From the NCBI GenBank assembly GCA_015494295.1, contig WGBO01000051.1, positions 1 to 50,132 on the forward strand: DNA of 50,132 nucleotides, read 5' to 3'. The DNA is from Gammaproteobacteria bacterium. Lineage in GTDB: Bacteria > Pseudomonadota > Gammaproteobacteria > DSM-19610. Under the pieces are notes generated by a model. It saw only the letters and a list, made by a program, of their open reading frames with translations. It did not search any database and was not told where the DNA came from. The position numbers and the translations under genes are program-made. This document shows positions 7,261 through 19,676 of the stretch, piece after piece. Position 1 is the stretch's first letter. Each line of letters opens with the position of its first letter.

Positions 7261-9822
7261 TCAGTGCGCCAGTTCCTTGAGCTTGTAGAGCAGTTCAAGC
7301 GCCTGGCGGGGGGTGAGGTCGTCGGGCGCGATACCCTGGAAGGCTTCCAACAGCGGGTGTTCGGTGTCGGGGGCGAACAGGTCGATCTGGGTATCGTCCC
7401 CGGTGTTGTGCCGGCTGGCGCCGTTTTCCAGTGACAGGAGTTGCTTGCGGGCTTCGACCAGCACCTTCTCCGGCACGCCGGCCAGCGCCGCCACTTGCAG
7501 CCCGTAACTGCGGCTGGCGGGGCCTTCCTTGACGGTGTGCAGGAACACGATGCGGTCGCCGTGCTCCACCGCGTCGAGGTGTACGTTGGCGATGCCCCCG
7601 CATTCGCCCGGCAGGCCGGTCAGTTCGAAATAGTGGGTGGCGAACAGGGTCCAGGCGCCGATGCCCGCCAGTTCGCGTGCCACCGCCCAGGCCAGCGACA
7701 GGCCGTCGTAGGTGCTGGTGCCGCGCCCGATTTCGTCCATCAGCACCAGGCTGCGGTCGGTGGCGTTGTTGAGGATATTGGCTGTTTCGGTCATCTCCAC
7801 CATGAAGGTGGAACGGCCGCTGACCAGATCGTCGGAGGCGCCGATACGGGTAAAGATGCGATCCACCGGTCCGATCTCGGCGCGGTCGGCGGGCACGAAG
7901 CTGCCGATGCAGGCCATCAGCACGATCAACGCGGTCTGGCGCATGTAGGTGGACTTGCCGCCCATGTTGGGGCCGGTGATGACCAGCATGCGCTGGCTGT
8001 CATCGAGACGCACATCGTTGGGCACGAAGGGCTCGTCGCTGCATTGCTCGATCACCGGGTGGCGGCCGCCGCGGATCAGGATGCCGGGCTCGTCGCGCAG
8101 CAGGGGGCGCGACCAGTTCAGGCGCTCGGCGCGTTCCGCCAGCGTGGTCAGCACGTCGAGCGTGGCGAGTCCCTCGGCGCAGGCGGTCAGGGGCTGCAGG
8201 CGTTCCACCAGTTGCTCCAGCAGTTGCTCGTAGAGCAGTTTTTCGCGTTCCAGCGACTTGCTGCGCGCACTCAGCACCTTGTCTTCGTGTTCCTTGAGTT
8301 CCGGCGTGATGTAGCGCTCCACGCCTTTCAGGGTCTGGCGGCGCTGGTAGTCGGCGGGTACCTTGTCCGCCTGCGCCTTGCTGACTTCTATGTAATAGCC
8401 GTGCACGCGGTTGTAGCGGATCTTGAGGGTGTTGATGCCGGTGCGCTCGCGTTCGCGCGTTTCCATGTCCAGCAGGATCTGGTCGCTCTGTTCGCTGAGC
8501 CGGCGCAGTTCGTCGAGTTCGGCGTCGTAGCCGCTGGCGATCACGCCGCCGTCGCGCACCAGCGCGGGCGGCACCTCGGGCAGCGCCTTGCGCAACAGCT
8601 TGACGATCCGGGGGTGCTCGCCGATGCGGGTGGAAAGGCGCGTCAGCAGCGGGTCGTTGTCGCCGCGCAGCAGTTGCTGCAGGTCGGGCAGCCGTGCCAG
8701 CGTGTCGCGCAGGGCGCTGAGGTCGCGCGGGCGCGCCGAGCGCAGGGCGATTCGTGACAGGATGCGTTCCAGGTCGCAGGCGCCGCGCAGGGCATCGCGC
8801 AGCGACTCGAACAGGCCGGCCTGCAGCAGGGATTCGATGCACTGGTGGCGGCACGCCAGTTCGCCGCGGTCGCGCAGCGGCCGGTGCAGCCAGCGGCGCA
8901 GCATGCGCCCGCCCATGGCGGTGACGCTCTTGTCCAGTACCGCCACCAGGCTGTGCTTCTTTTCGCCGGACTGGGCCTGGTCGAGCTCCAGGTTGCGGCG
9001 CGTGGCGGCGTCGAGGATGACGCTGTCCTCGTGGCGCTCGGTGCGCAGGCCGCGCAGGTGGGGCAGGGCGGCGCGCTGGGTGTCCTTGACGTATTGCAGC
9101 AGGGCGCCGGCGGCGCCCACCGCCACCGGCATGTCCTGGCAGCCGAAGCCGCTCAGGTCATGGGTGCCGAACTGCTGGTTGAGCTGGCGCGCGGCGCTCT
9201 CGGTATCGAAGTGCCAGGGCGGCAGGCGGCGCACGCCGGGGCGCTGCTCGACGGCGGGCGGCAACGGCAGGTCCTCGCTCACCAGCAGTTCCGCCGGTTG
9301 CAGGCGCGCGATCTCGCCATGGAGAGCGTCCTCGCCGTTGAACTCCTGCACCGTGAAGCGCGCCGCCGACAGGTCCAGCGCCGCCAGGCCGTAGTAACCC
9401 TCCTCGTCGCGGTGCAGCGCCACCAACAGGTTGTCGCGGCGGTCTTCCAGCAGGGCGTCCTCGGTGAGCGTGCCCGGCGTGACGATGCGCACCACCTTGC
9501 GTTCTACCGGTCCCTTGGTGGTGGCGGGGTCGCCGATTTGCTCGCAAATGGCCACCGATTCGCCCAGCCGCACCAGTTTGGCCAGGTACTGCTCGATGGA
9601 ATGTACCGGTACGCCGGCCATGGGGATCGGTTCGCCGGCCGACTGGCCGCGCGCGGTAAGGGTGATGTCCAGCAGTTCGGCGGCGCGCCGCGCGTCATCG
9701 TAGAACAGCTCGTAAAAGTCGCCCATCCGGTACAGCACCAGGATATCCGGATGCTCGGCCTTGATGCGCAGGTATTGCTGCATCATCGGCGTGTGCTTGC
9801 GGGTCTCGGGGGCGGCAGACAT
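7261..9822 (-). CDS. mutS: DNA mismatch repair protein MutS
   Basis: Recognises mismatches and small loops and recruits MutL; cytoplasmic ATPase. The N-terminal mismatch-binding domain contains the Phe-x-Glu wedge in [14 protein letters not shown], with [10 protein letters not shown] next. The core/lever helices and clamp follow, and then the ATPase with Walker A GPNMGGKS at about residues 617-624, Walker [17 protein letters not shown] and ATHYFEL. From this start the protein is 853 residues, the usual length. The frame is open 360 bases further upstream, but homology begins at [11 protein letters not shown] just after this ATG. It is divergent from the PilZ gene with 97 bases between. Confidence 0.97.
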   Translation of the reverse strand: MSAAPETRKHTPMMQQYLRIKAEHPDILVLYRMGDFYELFYDDARRAAELLDITLTARGQSAGEPIPMAGVPVHSIEQYLAKLVRLGESVAICEQIGDPATTKGPVERKVVRIVTPGTLTEDALLEDRRDNLLVALHRDEEGYYGLAALDLSAARFTVQEFNGEDALHGEIARLQPAELLVSEDLPLPPAVEQRPGVRRLPPWHFDTESAARQLNQQFGTHDLSGFGCQDMPVAVGAAGALLQYVKDTQRAALPHLRGLRTERHEDSVILDAATRRNLELDQAQSGEKKHSLVAVLDKSVTAMGGRMLRRWLHRPLRDRGELACRHQCIESLLQAGLFESLRDALRGACDLERILSRIALRSARPRDLSALRDTLARLPDLQQLLRGDNDPLLTRLSTRIGEHPRIVKLLRKALPEVPPALVRDGGVIASGYDAELDELRRLSEQSDQILLDMETRERERTGINTLKIRYNRVHGYYIEVSKAQADKVPADYQRRQTLKGVERYITPELKEHEDKVLSARSKSLEREKLLYEQLLEQLVERLQPLTACAEGLATLDVLTTLAERAERLNWSRPLLRDEPGILIRGGRHPVIEQCSDEPFVPNDVRLDDSQRMLVITGPNMGGKSTYMRQTALIVLMACIGSFVPADRAEIGPVDRIFTRIGASDDLVSGRSTFMVEMTETANILNNATDRSLVLMDEIGRGTSTYDGLSLAWAVARELAGIGAWTLFATHYFELTGLPGECGGIANVHLDAVEHGDRIVFLHTVKEGPASRSYGLQVAALAGVPEKVLVEARKQLLSLENGASRHNTGDDTQIDLFAPDTEHPLLEAFQGIAPDDLTPRQALELLYKLKELAH

Positions 9823-9919
9823 GGGGCGTGAGTCTAGCCCAATCCGGGCCTCCGCCATAGCTTGCACAAGCGGCCTCCGTTTGGTACTGATGGAGCCATA
9901 ACAACAGGAGGAACGGAGC

Positions 9920-10237
9920 ATGAGTCTGGACCAGCGGTCATATGAGGAAAAGCGGGATTTCATCCGCGTGCCGGTACAGTGCGAGGTGGCGCTGGAGGCG
10001 ATCGACACCGGCAAGCGTTTCGTGGCCGAGGGCCGGAATCTCAGTGGCAACGGGGTATTGTTCGTGACCGAGGAGCCGCTGCGGCCGGGCGACAGGCTGA
10101 ACCTGCGCATCGAGGCCACCACCGTGCTGATGTCGGTGCTGGACGCCGTTGTCGAGGTGGTGCGCGTCGAGGCCATCGACAACGACAGCCGCTACGCCGT
10201 GGGCGGCGCCATCCGCAGCATCGAGAACGGCGGCTAG
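9920..10237 (+). CDS. PilZ domain protein
   Basis: A 105-residue stand-alone PilZ domain, a family that binds cyclic di-GMP. Both ligand motifs are visible: RDFIR (RxxxR, residues 12-16) and NLSGNG (D/N-x-S-x-x-G, residues 41-46). A strong AGGAGG precedes the ATG. The downstream pncC starts 10 bases after the stop, so the three genes PilZ-pncC-thpR probably share a transcript. Its output partner cannot be inferred from the neighbours. Confidence 0.88.
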   Translation: MSLDQRSYEEKRDFIRVPVQCEVALEAIDTGKRFVAEGRNLSGNGVLFVTEEPLRPGDRLNLRIEATTVLMSVLDAVVEVVRVEAIDNDSRYAVGGAIRSIENGG

Positions 10238-10247
10238 GGAGCGCGCG

Positions 10248-10745
10248 GTGCCGGGAGAGTTCGCCAGCCTGGTCAGCGCCCTCGGTCAGCGCCTTCTGGC
10301 GCGAGGCGAATGCCTGGCGAGCGCCGAATCCTGCACCGGCGGCTGGGTGGCCAAGGTCTGTACCGACCAGGCCGGCAGCTCCGCCTGGTTCGAGCGCGGT
10401 TTCGTGACCTACAGCAACGCCGCCAAGCAGGAGCTGCTGGGCGTGGCGGCGGATACCCTGGCGGCCCACGGCGCGGTGAGCGAGGCCACGGTGCGGGAAA
10501 TGGCCGCCGGGGCGCTGGCGCGCAGCGCGGCCCACTGGTCGCTGGCCATCAGCGGCATTGCCGGGCCGGGTGGCGGCAGCGCCGACAAGCCGGTGGGCAC
10601 TGTGTGGCTGGCCTGGGCCGGGCCGGATGGCTGGCAACAGGCGTGTTGCAAACATTTCGACGGTGACCGGGACGCGGTGCGGCGCCAGTCGGTGGCAGCG
10701 GCGCTGGTCGGCCTGCTGGACCACCTGAATGAGCGAAACGGCTGA
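10248..10745 (+). CDS. pncC: Nicotinamide-nucleotide amidohydrolase (CinA C-terminal family)
   Basis: Deamidates nicotinamide mononucleotide to nicotinic acid mononucleotide, recycling the NMN released by DNA ligase. The 165-residue protein contains the family motif SAESCTGGW with the catalytic Ser near residue 28, RGFVTYSNAAKQELLGV, and the ISGIAGPGGGS loop. GTG 10248 is chosen because AGGGAG sits 6 bases upstream and it gives the typical length; the frame is open further back. It overlaps thpR by 17 bases. This gene preceding recA is a common gammaproteobacterial arrangement. Confidence 0.92.
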   Translation: MPGEFASLVSALGQRLLARGECLASAESCTGGWVAKVCTDQAGSSAWFERGFVTYSNAAKQELLGVAADTLAAHGAVSEATVREMAAGALARSAAHWSLAISGIAGPGGGSADKPVGTVWLAWAGPDGWQQACCKHFDGDRDAVRRQSVAAALVGLLDHLNERNG

Positions 10746-11253
10746 CGCCGGCCGGCACCGGCTGTTTTTCGCCCTGTGGCCGGACGAGGCGACCCGGCGC
10801 GGCATTGCGAAGCTGGCGCGGGCCGCGTGCGAGCGGCCGGTGCCGACGGCGAACCTGCACATGACCCTGCTGTTTCTGGGGATGCAGGACGATGCCGCGC
10901 TGGCCTGTTTTCGTGAGGCGGCGGGGCGGGTGCGCGCGGCGCCCTTCGATCTCACTCTGGACCGCCTGGGCGGTTTTGCCCGCAAGCGTATCCGGTGGCT
11001 GGGCTGTTCGGCGCCGCCGGCGGCCCTGGGGAAACTGGTTCAGGCGCTGGCGGAAGCCGTGAAGGTGTGCGGGTTCGAAGCCGAGAAACGACCTTTCGTT
11101 CCTCACATAACACTCTCTCGCAAGGCGAAAAATCCGCTCGGGGGCGAGCCGGGCGAGGTGCTGTCCTGGACGGTGCGAGAGTTTGTGCTGGCAGAATCGG
11201 AGCCGACCCCGGACGGGGTGCGTTACCGGGTGCTGGATCGCTGGAAGCTGTAG
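10729..11253 (+). CDS. thpR: RNA 2',3'-cyclic phosphodiesterase
   Basis: A 2H phosphoesterase (LigT/ThpR) that opens 2',3'-cyclic phosphate ends and shows reversible RNA ligase activity in E. coli. The two catalytic HxTx motifs are HMTL (His44) and HITL (His126), separated by the usual distance. The N-terminal HRLFFALWPDE is also typical. It has 174 residues. The start overlaps the pncC 3' end by 17 bases, implying coupled translation. recA follows with its own SOS promoter. Confidence 0.93.
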   Translation: MSETADAGRHRLFFALWPDEATRRGIAKLARAACERPVPTANLHMTLLFLGMQDDAALACFREAAGRVRAAPFDLTLDRLGGFARKRIRWLGCSAPPAALGKLVQALAEAVKVCGFEAEKRPFVPHITLSRKAKNPLGGEPGEVLSWTVREFVLAESEPTPDGVRYRVLDRWKL

Positions 11254-11304
11254 TCCCGCGTCCCGGCGCCCTGTCGGCAACGGGCTGACAGGTGCAGGAA
11301 ACAC

Positions 11305-11338
11305 CACTGTTTATTTTTACAGTGGTATGCGGCATACT
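11305..11338 (+). promoter_or_regulatory. LexA (SOS) box and promoter of recA
   Basis: CTGTTTATTTTTACAG at 11307-11322 is a perfect CTGT-N8-ACAG LexA operator, extended to a palindrome CACTGT...ACAGTG (11305-11324). A -10 candidate CATACT lies at 11333-11338, so the operator covers the -35 region. LexA would repress recA(-recX) until DNA damage. The leader to the recA ATG is about 90 bases. Confidence 0.92.
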
Positions 11339-11429
11339 CACTGTCATTCAGCCGGACGGGTGTCCGGCTGCCGCGGGCGGCCCGGGCGGGGCCCGTGAAC
11401 TGAACATGAATCTTGTCGGGAGAGAGACG

Positions 11430-12479
<1,050 letters not shown>

Positions 12480-12952
12480 GCCGGAGGACGACTTCGCCGA
12501 AGCCTGCGAAACGGCCTACGCCTGCGCCCTGCGGCTGCTGGTGAGGCGCGAGCACAGCGAGCGCGAACTGCGTTTCAAGCTGGAATGCCGCGACACCGAC
12601 GCGGCCGTGATCGACGCGGTGGTCGAGCGCCTGGTCGGGGACGGCTATCTCAGTGACGCCCGCTTCGCCGAGGTGTTCGTGCGCAGTCGCCACGATCGCG
12701 GTGTCGGGCCGCTGCGCATCCGCGCCGAATTGCGCGAACGCGGGGTCGACGAGTCGCTGGTCGACGACGCTTTCCGGGATCTGGACGCCGACTGGTTCGA
12801 GGCGGCGCGCCGGCAGCGCGACAGGCGTTTCGGCGGTCATCCGCCCCGGGATTTCCGCGAGAAGGCGCGGCAGATGCGGTTTCTGCAGCAGCGCGGTTTC
12901 AGCGGCGAGCAGGCGCGCGCCGCGCTGGCCACCTCCGGTGACTGAGAGTCGC

Positions 12953-12969
12953 CCCGCCAGGATGGCGGG
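12953..12969 (+). terminator. Possible weak terminator after recA-recX
   Basis: CCCGCC (12953-12958), loop AGGAT, GGCGGG (12964-12969), followed by ATTT. The 6-bp GC stem is good but the T-run is short, so it may only attenuate read-through into alaS. Confidence 0.4.
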
Positions 12970-13043
12970 ATTTCCCATACTTTACAGCAGCTAACTCGCG
13001 AACTGGATGCAATTGGCGACAATATCCTGTACCTTTCCGCGCC

Positions 13044-15650
<2,607 letters not shown>

Positions 15651-15724
15651 AACGGTTTTATCGTGCCCCGATTTGTAGTTTAATGCGCCATTTTCGTGCA
15701 TATTATTTTCACTGACAGGCAGAA

Positions 15725-16954
15725 ATGGCGTTAATCGTTCAGAAATACGGTGGCACCTCCGTCGGCACGCCCGAACGCATCGAGGCGGTGGCGGAGAAGA
15801 TCATCGGCTATCGTGACCAGGGGCATCAGCTCGTGGTGGTGGTGTCCGCCATGAGTGGCGAGACCAATCGCCTGCTGGAACTGGCCGCGCAGATCAGCGA
15901 CCAGCCGGTGCCGCGCGAACTGGACGTGCTGCTCGCCACCGGCGAGCAGGTCACCATCGCCCTGTTGAGCATGGCGCTGGAAAAGCGCGGCTGTCCGGCG
16001 CGCTCCTACACCGGCGCCCAGGTACATATTCTGACCGACAATGCGCACAACAAGGCGCGCATCCAGGATATCGACGCCGAGCGGGTCGGCGCGGACCTGT
16101 CCGCGGGGCGGGTGGTGGTGGTCGCCGGCTTCCAGGGCGTGGACGACCAGGGCAACATCACCACGCTCGGGCGCGGCGGCTCGGACACCACTGCGGTGGC
16201 GTTGGCCGCGGCCCTGAAAGCCGATGAATGTCAGATATTTACCGATGTCGACGGCGTCTACACCACGGATCCGAGAGTGGAGCCGGACGCGCGTCGCCTG
16301 GAGCGTATTACCTTCGAGGAAATGCTGGAAATGGCCAGCCTGGGCTCGAAAGTGCTACAAATCCGTGCTGTCGAGTTCGCGGGCAAGTACAATGTCCCCC
16401 TCAGGGTGCTGTCCAGCTTCGAACCGGGCGACGGCACGCTGATTACCTACGAGGAAGAGGGAATGGAACAGGCGCTGATTTCCGGGATCGCGTTCAACCG
16501 CGACGAGGCCAAGCTCACCGTGCTCGGTGTGCCGGATCAGCCCGGTATTGCCCACCTGATTCTGGGGCCGATTGCCGATGCCAATATCGAGGTCGACATG
16601 ATCGTCCAGAACATGGCGGCGGACGGCAAGACCACGGACTTTACCTTCACGATCCATCGCAACGACTACCGGCGCGCCATGGACATCCTCAAGACCACGG
16701 CGAAGGAACTCGGCGCGAGTGAAGTGTCCGGCGACGACCGCATCGTCAAGATTTCGCTGGTGGGCGTGGGCATGCGCTCGCATGCGGGCATTGCCTCCAC
16801 CATGTTCGAAACCCTGGCGCGCGAAGGCATCAATATAAGAATGATCTCCACCTCCGAAATCAAGGTCTCGGTGGTGGTGGACGAGAAGTACCTGGAACTC
16901 GGCGTGCGGGCGCTGCACGAGGCGTTCGAGCTCGACCAGGAAGCCGTTAGTTGA
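15725..16954 (+). CDS. lysC: Aspartate kinase
   Basis: Phosphorylates aspartate, the entry to lysine, threonine and methionine. The N-terminal kinase motif is KYGGTSVG, followed by LLATGEQVTIALLSMAL, TLGRGGSDTTAVALAAAL and DVDGVYTTDPR. The C-terminal third contains two ACT domains for feedback control (around VLGVPDQPGIAHLILGPIADANIEVDMIVQN and KISLVGVGMRSHAGIASTMFETLAREGINIRMISTSEIK). Its 409 residues match the monofunctional Pseudomonas-type enzyme. The ribosome-binding site is weak. It sits between alaS and csrA. Confidence 0.98.
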   Translation: MALIVQKYGGTSVGTPERIEAVAEKIIGYRDQGHQLVVVVSAMSGETNRLLELAAQISDQPVPRELDVLLATGEQVTIALLSMALEKRGCPARSYTGAQVHILTDNAHNKARIQDIDAERVGADLSAGRVVVVAGFQGVDDQGNITTLGRGGSDTTAVALAAALKADECQIFTDVDGVYTTDPRVEPDARRLERITFEEMLEMASLGSKVLQIRAVEFAGKYNVPLRVLSSFEPGDGTLITYEEEGMEQALISGIAFNRDEAKLTVLGVPDQPGIAHLILGPIADANIEVDMIVQNMAADGKTTDFTFTIHRNDYRRAMDILKTTAKELGASEVSGDDRIVKISLVGVGMRSHAGIASTMFETLAREGINIRMISTSEIKVSVVVDEKYLELGVRALHEAFELDQEAVS

Positions 16955-17081
16955 GTCTCCGTAATAACCGCTTCGGCGGCGACTAAAAATATCCAAGAAA
17001 AACAAAGTGGTGAAGTTTGGTTTTAGTTTTAATGGGGGTGGCCGACAATAGCTGTATTGTTGGTTGCCTTAACGATATACG

Positions 17082-17135
17082 CCGGCCATATGGCTTGGGC
17101 CGGTAATAAAAGCAGGTCAAGGAGACACTAGGAAA
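17082..17135 (+). promoter_or_regulatory. csrA leader with GGA motifs and hairpin
   Basis: CCGGCC (17082-17087) can pair with GGCCGG (17098-17103). Two GGA motifs follow, AAGGAGA (GGA at 17121) and TAGGAAA (GGA at 17131), the second overlapping the ribosome-binding region 3 bases from the ATG. CsrA binds GGA in RNA, so autoregulation of its own translation is plausible, as known for E. coli csrA. Binding itself is inference. Confidence 0.45.
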
Positions 17136-17348
17136 ATGTTGATACTTACACGACGGGTTGGTGAAACCCTGATGATCGGCGACGAAGTCACCGTTACCGT
17201 TTTGGGTGTGAAGGGTAACCAGGTTCGCATCGGCGTCAATGCCCCCAAGGAAGTCGCCGTGCACCGCGAGGAAATCTACGAGCGCATCAAGCGGGAGCAG
17301 GACGGCTCCGATGCCGCGCCCACGGAAGCCGTCGACAACGAGTTTTGA
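17136..17348 (+). CDS. csrA: Carbon storage regulator CsrA/RsmA
   Basis: A small homodimeric RNA-binding protein that represses or stabilises mRNAs by binding GGA sites near the start codon. The 70-residue sequence is canonical: [48 protein letters not shown], with the RNA-contacting Leu4 and Arg44 regions conserved; the tail after residue 55 is acidic and variable. It is followed by tRNA-Ser(GCT) and tRNA-Arg(ACG), the conserved csrA-serV-argV order. Confidence 0.98.
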   Translation: MLILTRRVGETLMIGDEVTVTVLGVKGNQVRIGVNAPKEVAVHREEIYERIKREQDGSDAAPTEAVDNEF

Positions 17349-17419
17349 CTTTACCTCGTCGGTCGACGCCGGTATCCTAGCCGCCTCTGAAATCGTGCCG
17401 TAAAAACGATCGTCAGATA

Positions 17420-17510
17420 GGAGAGGTGGCCGAGCGGCTGAAGGCGCTCCCCTGCTAAGGGAGTATGGGTTAAAAGCCCATCGAGGGTTCGAATCCCTCC
17501 CTCTCCGCCA
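17420..17510 (+). tRNA. tRNA-Ser (anticodon GCT)
   Basis: A 91-base class II tRNA with acceptor GGAGAGG/CCTCTCC, anticodon loop CTGCTAA (anticodon GCT, reads AGC/AGU), a long variable arm, T-loop TTCGAAT and encoded CCA at 17508-17510. A strong terminator follows 9 bases later. Confidence 0.97.
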
Positions 17511-17518
17511 AATTCCAG

Positions 17519-17543
17519 AAAGACCCCTGACGGGGTCTTTTTT
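17519..17543 (+). terminator. Rho-independent terminator after tRNA-Ser(GCT)
   Basis: AGACCCC (17521-17527), loop TGAC, GGGGTCT (17532-17538), then a run of six T to 17543; the flanking AA/TT extend the stem to 9 bp. It ends the csrA/tRNA-Ser transcript before the tRNA-Arg promoter. Confidence 0.9.
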
Positions 17544-17566
17544 GTTGGAGGACTGGCAAATAGCGC

Positions 17567-17595
17567 TTGAAATTCAGCGTACTCTTATGGATAAT
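17567..17595 (+). promoter_or_regulatory. Sigma70 promoter of tRNA-Arg
   Basis: TTGAAA (17567-17572), 17-base spacer, GATAAT (17590-17595), then a GC-rich discriminator (CTCGCGC). Transcription would start near 17602, just ahead of the tRNA. Confidence 0.8.
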
Positions 17596-17608
17596 CTCGC
17601 GCTTCCAC

Positions 17609-17685
17609 GCGCCCGTAGCTCAGCTGGATAGAGTACCTGGCTACGAACCAGGCGGTCGGAGGTTCGAATCCTTCCGGGCGCGCCA
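17609..17685 (+). tRNA. tRNA-Arg (anticodon ACG)
   Basis: A 77-base tRNA with acceptor GCGCCCG/CGGGCGC, anticodon loop CTACGAA (anticodon ACG, read as ICG), T-loop TTCGAAT and encoded CCA at 17683-17685. The accessory defence island begins right after it. No second copy of its 3' end was found at the other end of the island. Confidence 0.97.
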
Positions 17686-17885
17686 TTTTTCAATAACTTA
17701 CACATCGCCATTTAAGGCCTCTGTGCCATTCGATCCCATTCTGATCACCTCAGTGCAGAGGTTTAACCTTTTCGGGCTTGCAGCGGTACTGTCAACGGAA
17801 CTCGAAAACTGGCGGGTTCTCCCCGATTTTGCGGACACTTCATAGAAGCCTGTGGACTTCCCCCGGTATGGAAGTCAATGAGTTC

Positions 17886-17931
17886 TATACGGTAAATCGT
17901 ATATCTTGTAGTTATGCGGCAAGCCGTATAA
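17886..17931. repeat. Short inverted repeats beyond the YdjM-like gene
   Basis: TATACG (17886-17891) with CGTATA (17898-17903), and TTATGCGGC (17912-17920) with GCCGTATAA (17923-17931, one mismatch). These lie just past the stop of the minus-strand gene at 17946, so they may form the end of its transcript. The rest of 17686-17945 holds no recognisable gene. Confidence 0.4.
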
Positions 17932-17945
17932 AAAGGCGTTTCCTG

Positions 17946-18305
17946 TTAAACGATCGGTAATCCCTTTGGCGTCATCGCGTCCATGGCAAGATGCACCAGG
18001 TAGGCGCCTCCAATGGCGATACCGGCTATCCGCAGCCACTCCTGCGTTTCGGATTCCGGTTCCCACTGCCAGGCCCTGTAGACGCCATGACCCACCAGAC
18101 CGGCAACAGTAAGGCTATGGAAAAACTGGCGATGATTGGGATGCCGGGCCGGCTCCAGAATATCCGGCAACGTCCCGGCCAGCCAGGCAAGGCTGCCGGC
18201 AATCAAAGGCTTCGCTGTGGGCTCTTCCTGGTTGTATTCTGCAGCCAGGGCAACACCGCCCACGAGGGCGGCAGCGCCAAGTCGGTGTGCGGCGGCATTG
18301 GCCAT
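17946..18305 (-). CDS. YdjM-like (metal-dependent hydrolase family) membrane protein
   Basis: A 119-residue inner-membrane protein with about three hydrophobic segments (VGGVALAAEYN; IAGSLAWLAGTLPDIL; IAGIAIGGAYLVHLAMD). It carries the conserved His/Asp pattern of the YdjM/DUF457 'metal-dependent hydrolase' family: AAHRLG, LPDILEP, HPNHRQFFHSL and HLAMDAMTPKG. GGAGGGAG lies 7 bases before the ATG at 18305; the frame is open slightly further upstream. The 57-aa gene ends 1 base upstream, so the two form one operon. The function of the family is uncertain. It stands at the left end of the island. Confidence 0.75.
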   Translation of the reverse strand: MANAAAHRLGAAALVGGVALAAEYNQEEPTAKPLIAGSLAWLAGTLPDILEPARHPNHRQFFHSLTVAGLVGHGVYRAWQWEPESETQEWLRIAGIAIGGAYLVHLAMDAMTPKGLPIV

Positions 18306-18306
18306 G

Positions 18307-18480
18307 TTATTTCTCCCTCCGAACACCCTTGAACGGCCTGGGATCAGCTTTCTGGTCGATGAAACGGCCGGTGCCGGTATCGCGCTTTACCCAGCGATTG
18401 GTTTTCGGGTTATGGGTTTGGGAGCGGCCGCGAACCGCGCCATTGCGGTGTCCGTCGCCAGTTGGGGGATTGGTGGCCAT
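18307..18480 (-). CDS. Small conserved basic protein
   Basis: 57 residues beginning MATNPPTGDGHRNGAV and rich in basic, Asn, Gly and Pro residues (RSQTHNPKTNRWVKRDTGTGRF ... FKGVRREK). GGAG precedes the ATG at 18480 at normal spacing. I recall similar short proteins of unknown function in accessory regions, but cannot name a family. It has no signal or membrane segment, and no TA partner is apparent. It is co-transcribed with the YdjM-like gene and divergent from the XRE-ImmA antitoxin gene. Confidence 0.65.
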   Translation of the reverse strand: MATNPPTGDGHRNGAVRGRSQTHNPKTNRWVKRDTGTGRFIDQKADPRPFKGVRREK

Positions 18481-18526
18481 AATCAATAACTCCATGAAAT
18501 TATTAAATAAACTGTTAATATGTCGT

Positions 18527-18591
18527 TTGACTGTAGCGATCACATGTATTAAAGTTTACAAAAAATATAGCGATAGTCAAGTTTTGTAAAC
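18527..18591 (+). promoter_or_regulatory. Promoter/operator of the XRE-ImmA-PIN operon
   Basis: A perfect 10-base inverted repeat, GTTTACAAAA (18554-18563) and TTTTGTAAAC (18582-18591), separated by 18 bases, lies 17 bases before the antitoxin ATG. A TTGACT -35 candidate at 18527-18532 precedes an AT-rich stretch with weak -10 matches (TATTAA at 18547). Binding by the XRE domain of the downstream gene, as in other autoregulated toxin-antitoxin operons, is inferred. Confidence 0.6.
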
Positions 18592-18608
18592 CGACTGGAG
18601 GCAACCCC

Positions 18609-19676
18609 ATGATCGGAGACCGTATTCTTCAGGCGAGAAAAGCCGCGGGCCTTTCCATGCGAGCGCTCGCGGAAAAGGCTCAGATATCCGCGATGGCGAT
18701 TTCAAAGTACGAAAACAATAAATCGACCCCGTCATCGGGGGTCCTGTTGTCGCTTGCGGATGCGCTGGGCGTGCGCGTGGAGTATTTTTTCCGGGCGTCC
18801 CGAGTGCAGCTGAAAGAAGTCGAGTATCGCAAACATTCGAAGTTGCCCAAAAAGACCCTCGACCAGATCGAGGGTGACGTGATCGAACAAATTGAACGTT
18901 TCCTGGAGCTCGAAGAGTTTTTGCCGGTAAGCCCTGTCGAGGCCTTCAAGCTTCCCGATGAGCTTCCCTTTATCGAAAGCTACGATGATATCGAGCAAGC
19001 GGCCAGCGTCGTCAGGCATGCGTGGGGTTTGGGTGATAACCCGATTCCTGATCTGATCGATACGCTGGAAGAAAAGGGGATTATGGTCTTCCAGTCCAAT
19101 GCGCTGCATGGAAAAAAATTCGACGGACTCGCAGCCGAGGTCAACGGTACCCCGGTGGTTGTAGTTGGCCAGGGCTGGCCCGGTGATCGCCAGCGCTTCA
19201 CCCTCGCGCATGAACTGGGTCACCTGGTCATAAAGGATCGTCTGGCTGAAGACCTTGATGAAGAAATGGCGGCGAATCGCTTTGCCGGTGCTTTTCTCGT
19301 ACCCGCTTCGGAGGTATTGAAAGAGCTGGGTAATCGAAGAAGTCGGCTGGAACCTGTTGAGCTTTGCGTACTAAAGAGTGCCTATGGCCTGAGTATGCAA
19401 GGCTGGTTACACCGAGCAGTAGATTTGGGCGTCTTGTCAAAATCAGCCTATGCACGCATGTGCAAGCTGTTTGCGATGAGAGGCTGGAGAAAGCAGGAGC
19501 CTGGCGAACCCTATCCGGCGGAACAGCCAAAACTGTTTATGCAGCTCGTGTTTCATGCCTATGCAGAGGAGCTCATTGGCGAATCGAAGGCGGCCGAGCT
19601 GTTAGGGAAATCACTCTCAGACTTCAGAGCCATAAGGAACGTGGGAACCTGTGAGCCACAAGCTGCTAATCAGTGA
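18609..19676 (+). CDS. XRE-family regulator with ImmA/IrrE metallopeptidase domain (probable antitoxin)
   Basis: 355 residues. Residues 3-60 form a Cro/C1-type helix-turn-helix (ILQARKAAGLSMRALAEKAQISAMAISKYENNK). A linker follows, then a COG2856 zinc-peptidase domain with HELGH (His201, Glu202, His205) and the downstream EEMAANRFAGAFLVP that supplies the third ligand. This combination occurs as a toxin-antitoxin antitoxin and as phage-type repressors cleaved on signal. GGAGG precedes the ATG at 18609. It overlaps the PIN-domain gene by 26 bases, which supports the antitoxin role. It probably represses its own operon through the inverted repeat just upstream. Confidence 0.88.
   Translation: MIGDRILQARKAAGLSMRALAEKAQISAMAISKYENNKSTPSSGVLLSLADALGVRVEYFFRASRVQLKEVEYRKHSKLPKKTLDQIEGDVIEQIERFLELEEFLPVSPVEAFKLPDELPFIESYDDIEQAASVVRHAWGLGDNPIPDLIDTLEEKGIMVFQSNALHGKKFDGLAAEVNGTPVVVVGQGWPGDRQRFTLAHELGHLVIKDRLAEDLDEEMAANRFAGAFLVPASEVLKELGNRRSRLEPVELCVLKSAYGLSMQGWLHRAVDLGVLSKSAYARMCKLFAMRGWRKQEPGEPYPAEQPKLFMQLVFHAYAEELIGESKAAELLGKSLSDFRAIRNVGTCEPQAANQ

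Noticed and set aside
7441..8757. Plus-strand open frame (438 codons) inside mutS
   Set aside because: Antisense shadow of mutS with Ala/Gly/His-rich random composition.
15660..15724. Promoter for lysC in the alaS-lysC gap
   Set aside because: TATTAT is present, but no acceptable -35 lies at the right distance.
16960..16990. Hairpin CCGC-TTCG-GCGG after lysC as a terminator
   Set aside because: The stem is only 4 bp and lacks a T-run; too weak to call.
17805..17850. Possible insertion-sequence end (GGTTCTCCCCGATTTTGCGGACACTTC region)
   Set aside because: It looks like some transposon termini, but there is no transposase fragment, no partner repeat and no target duplication.
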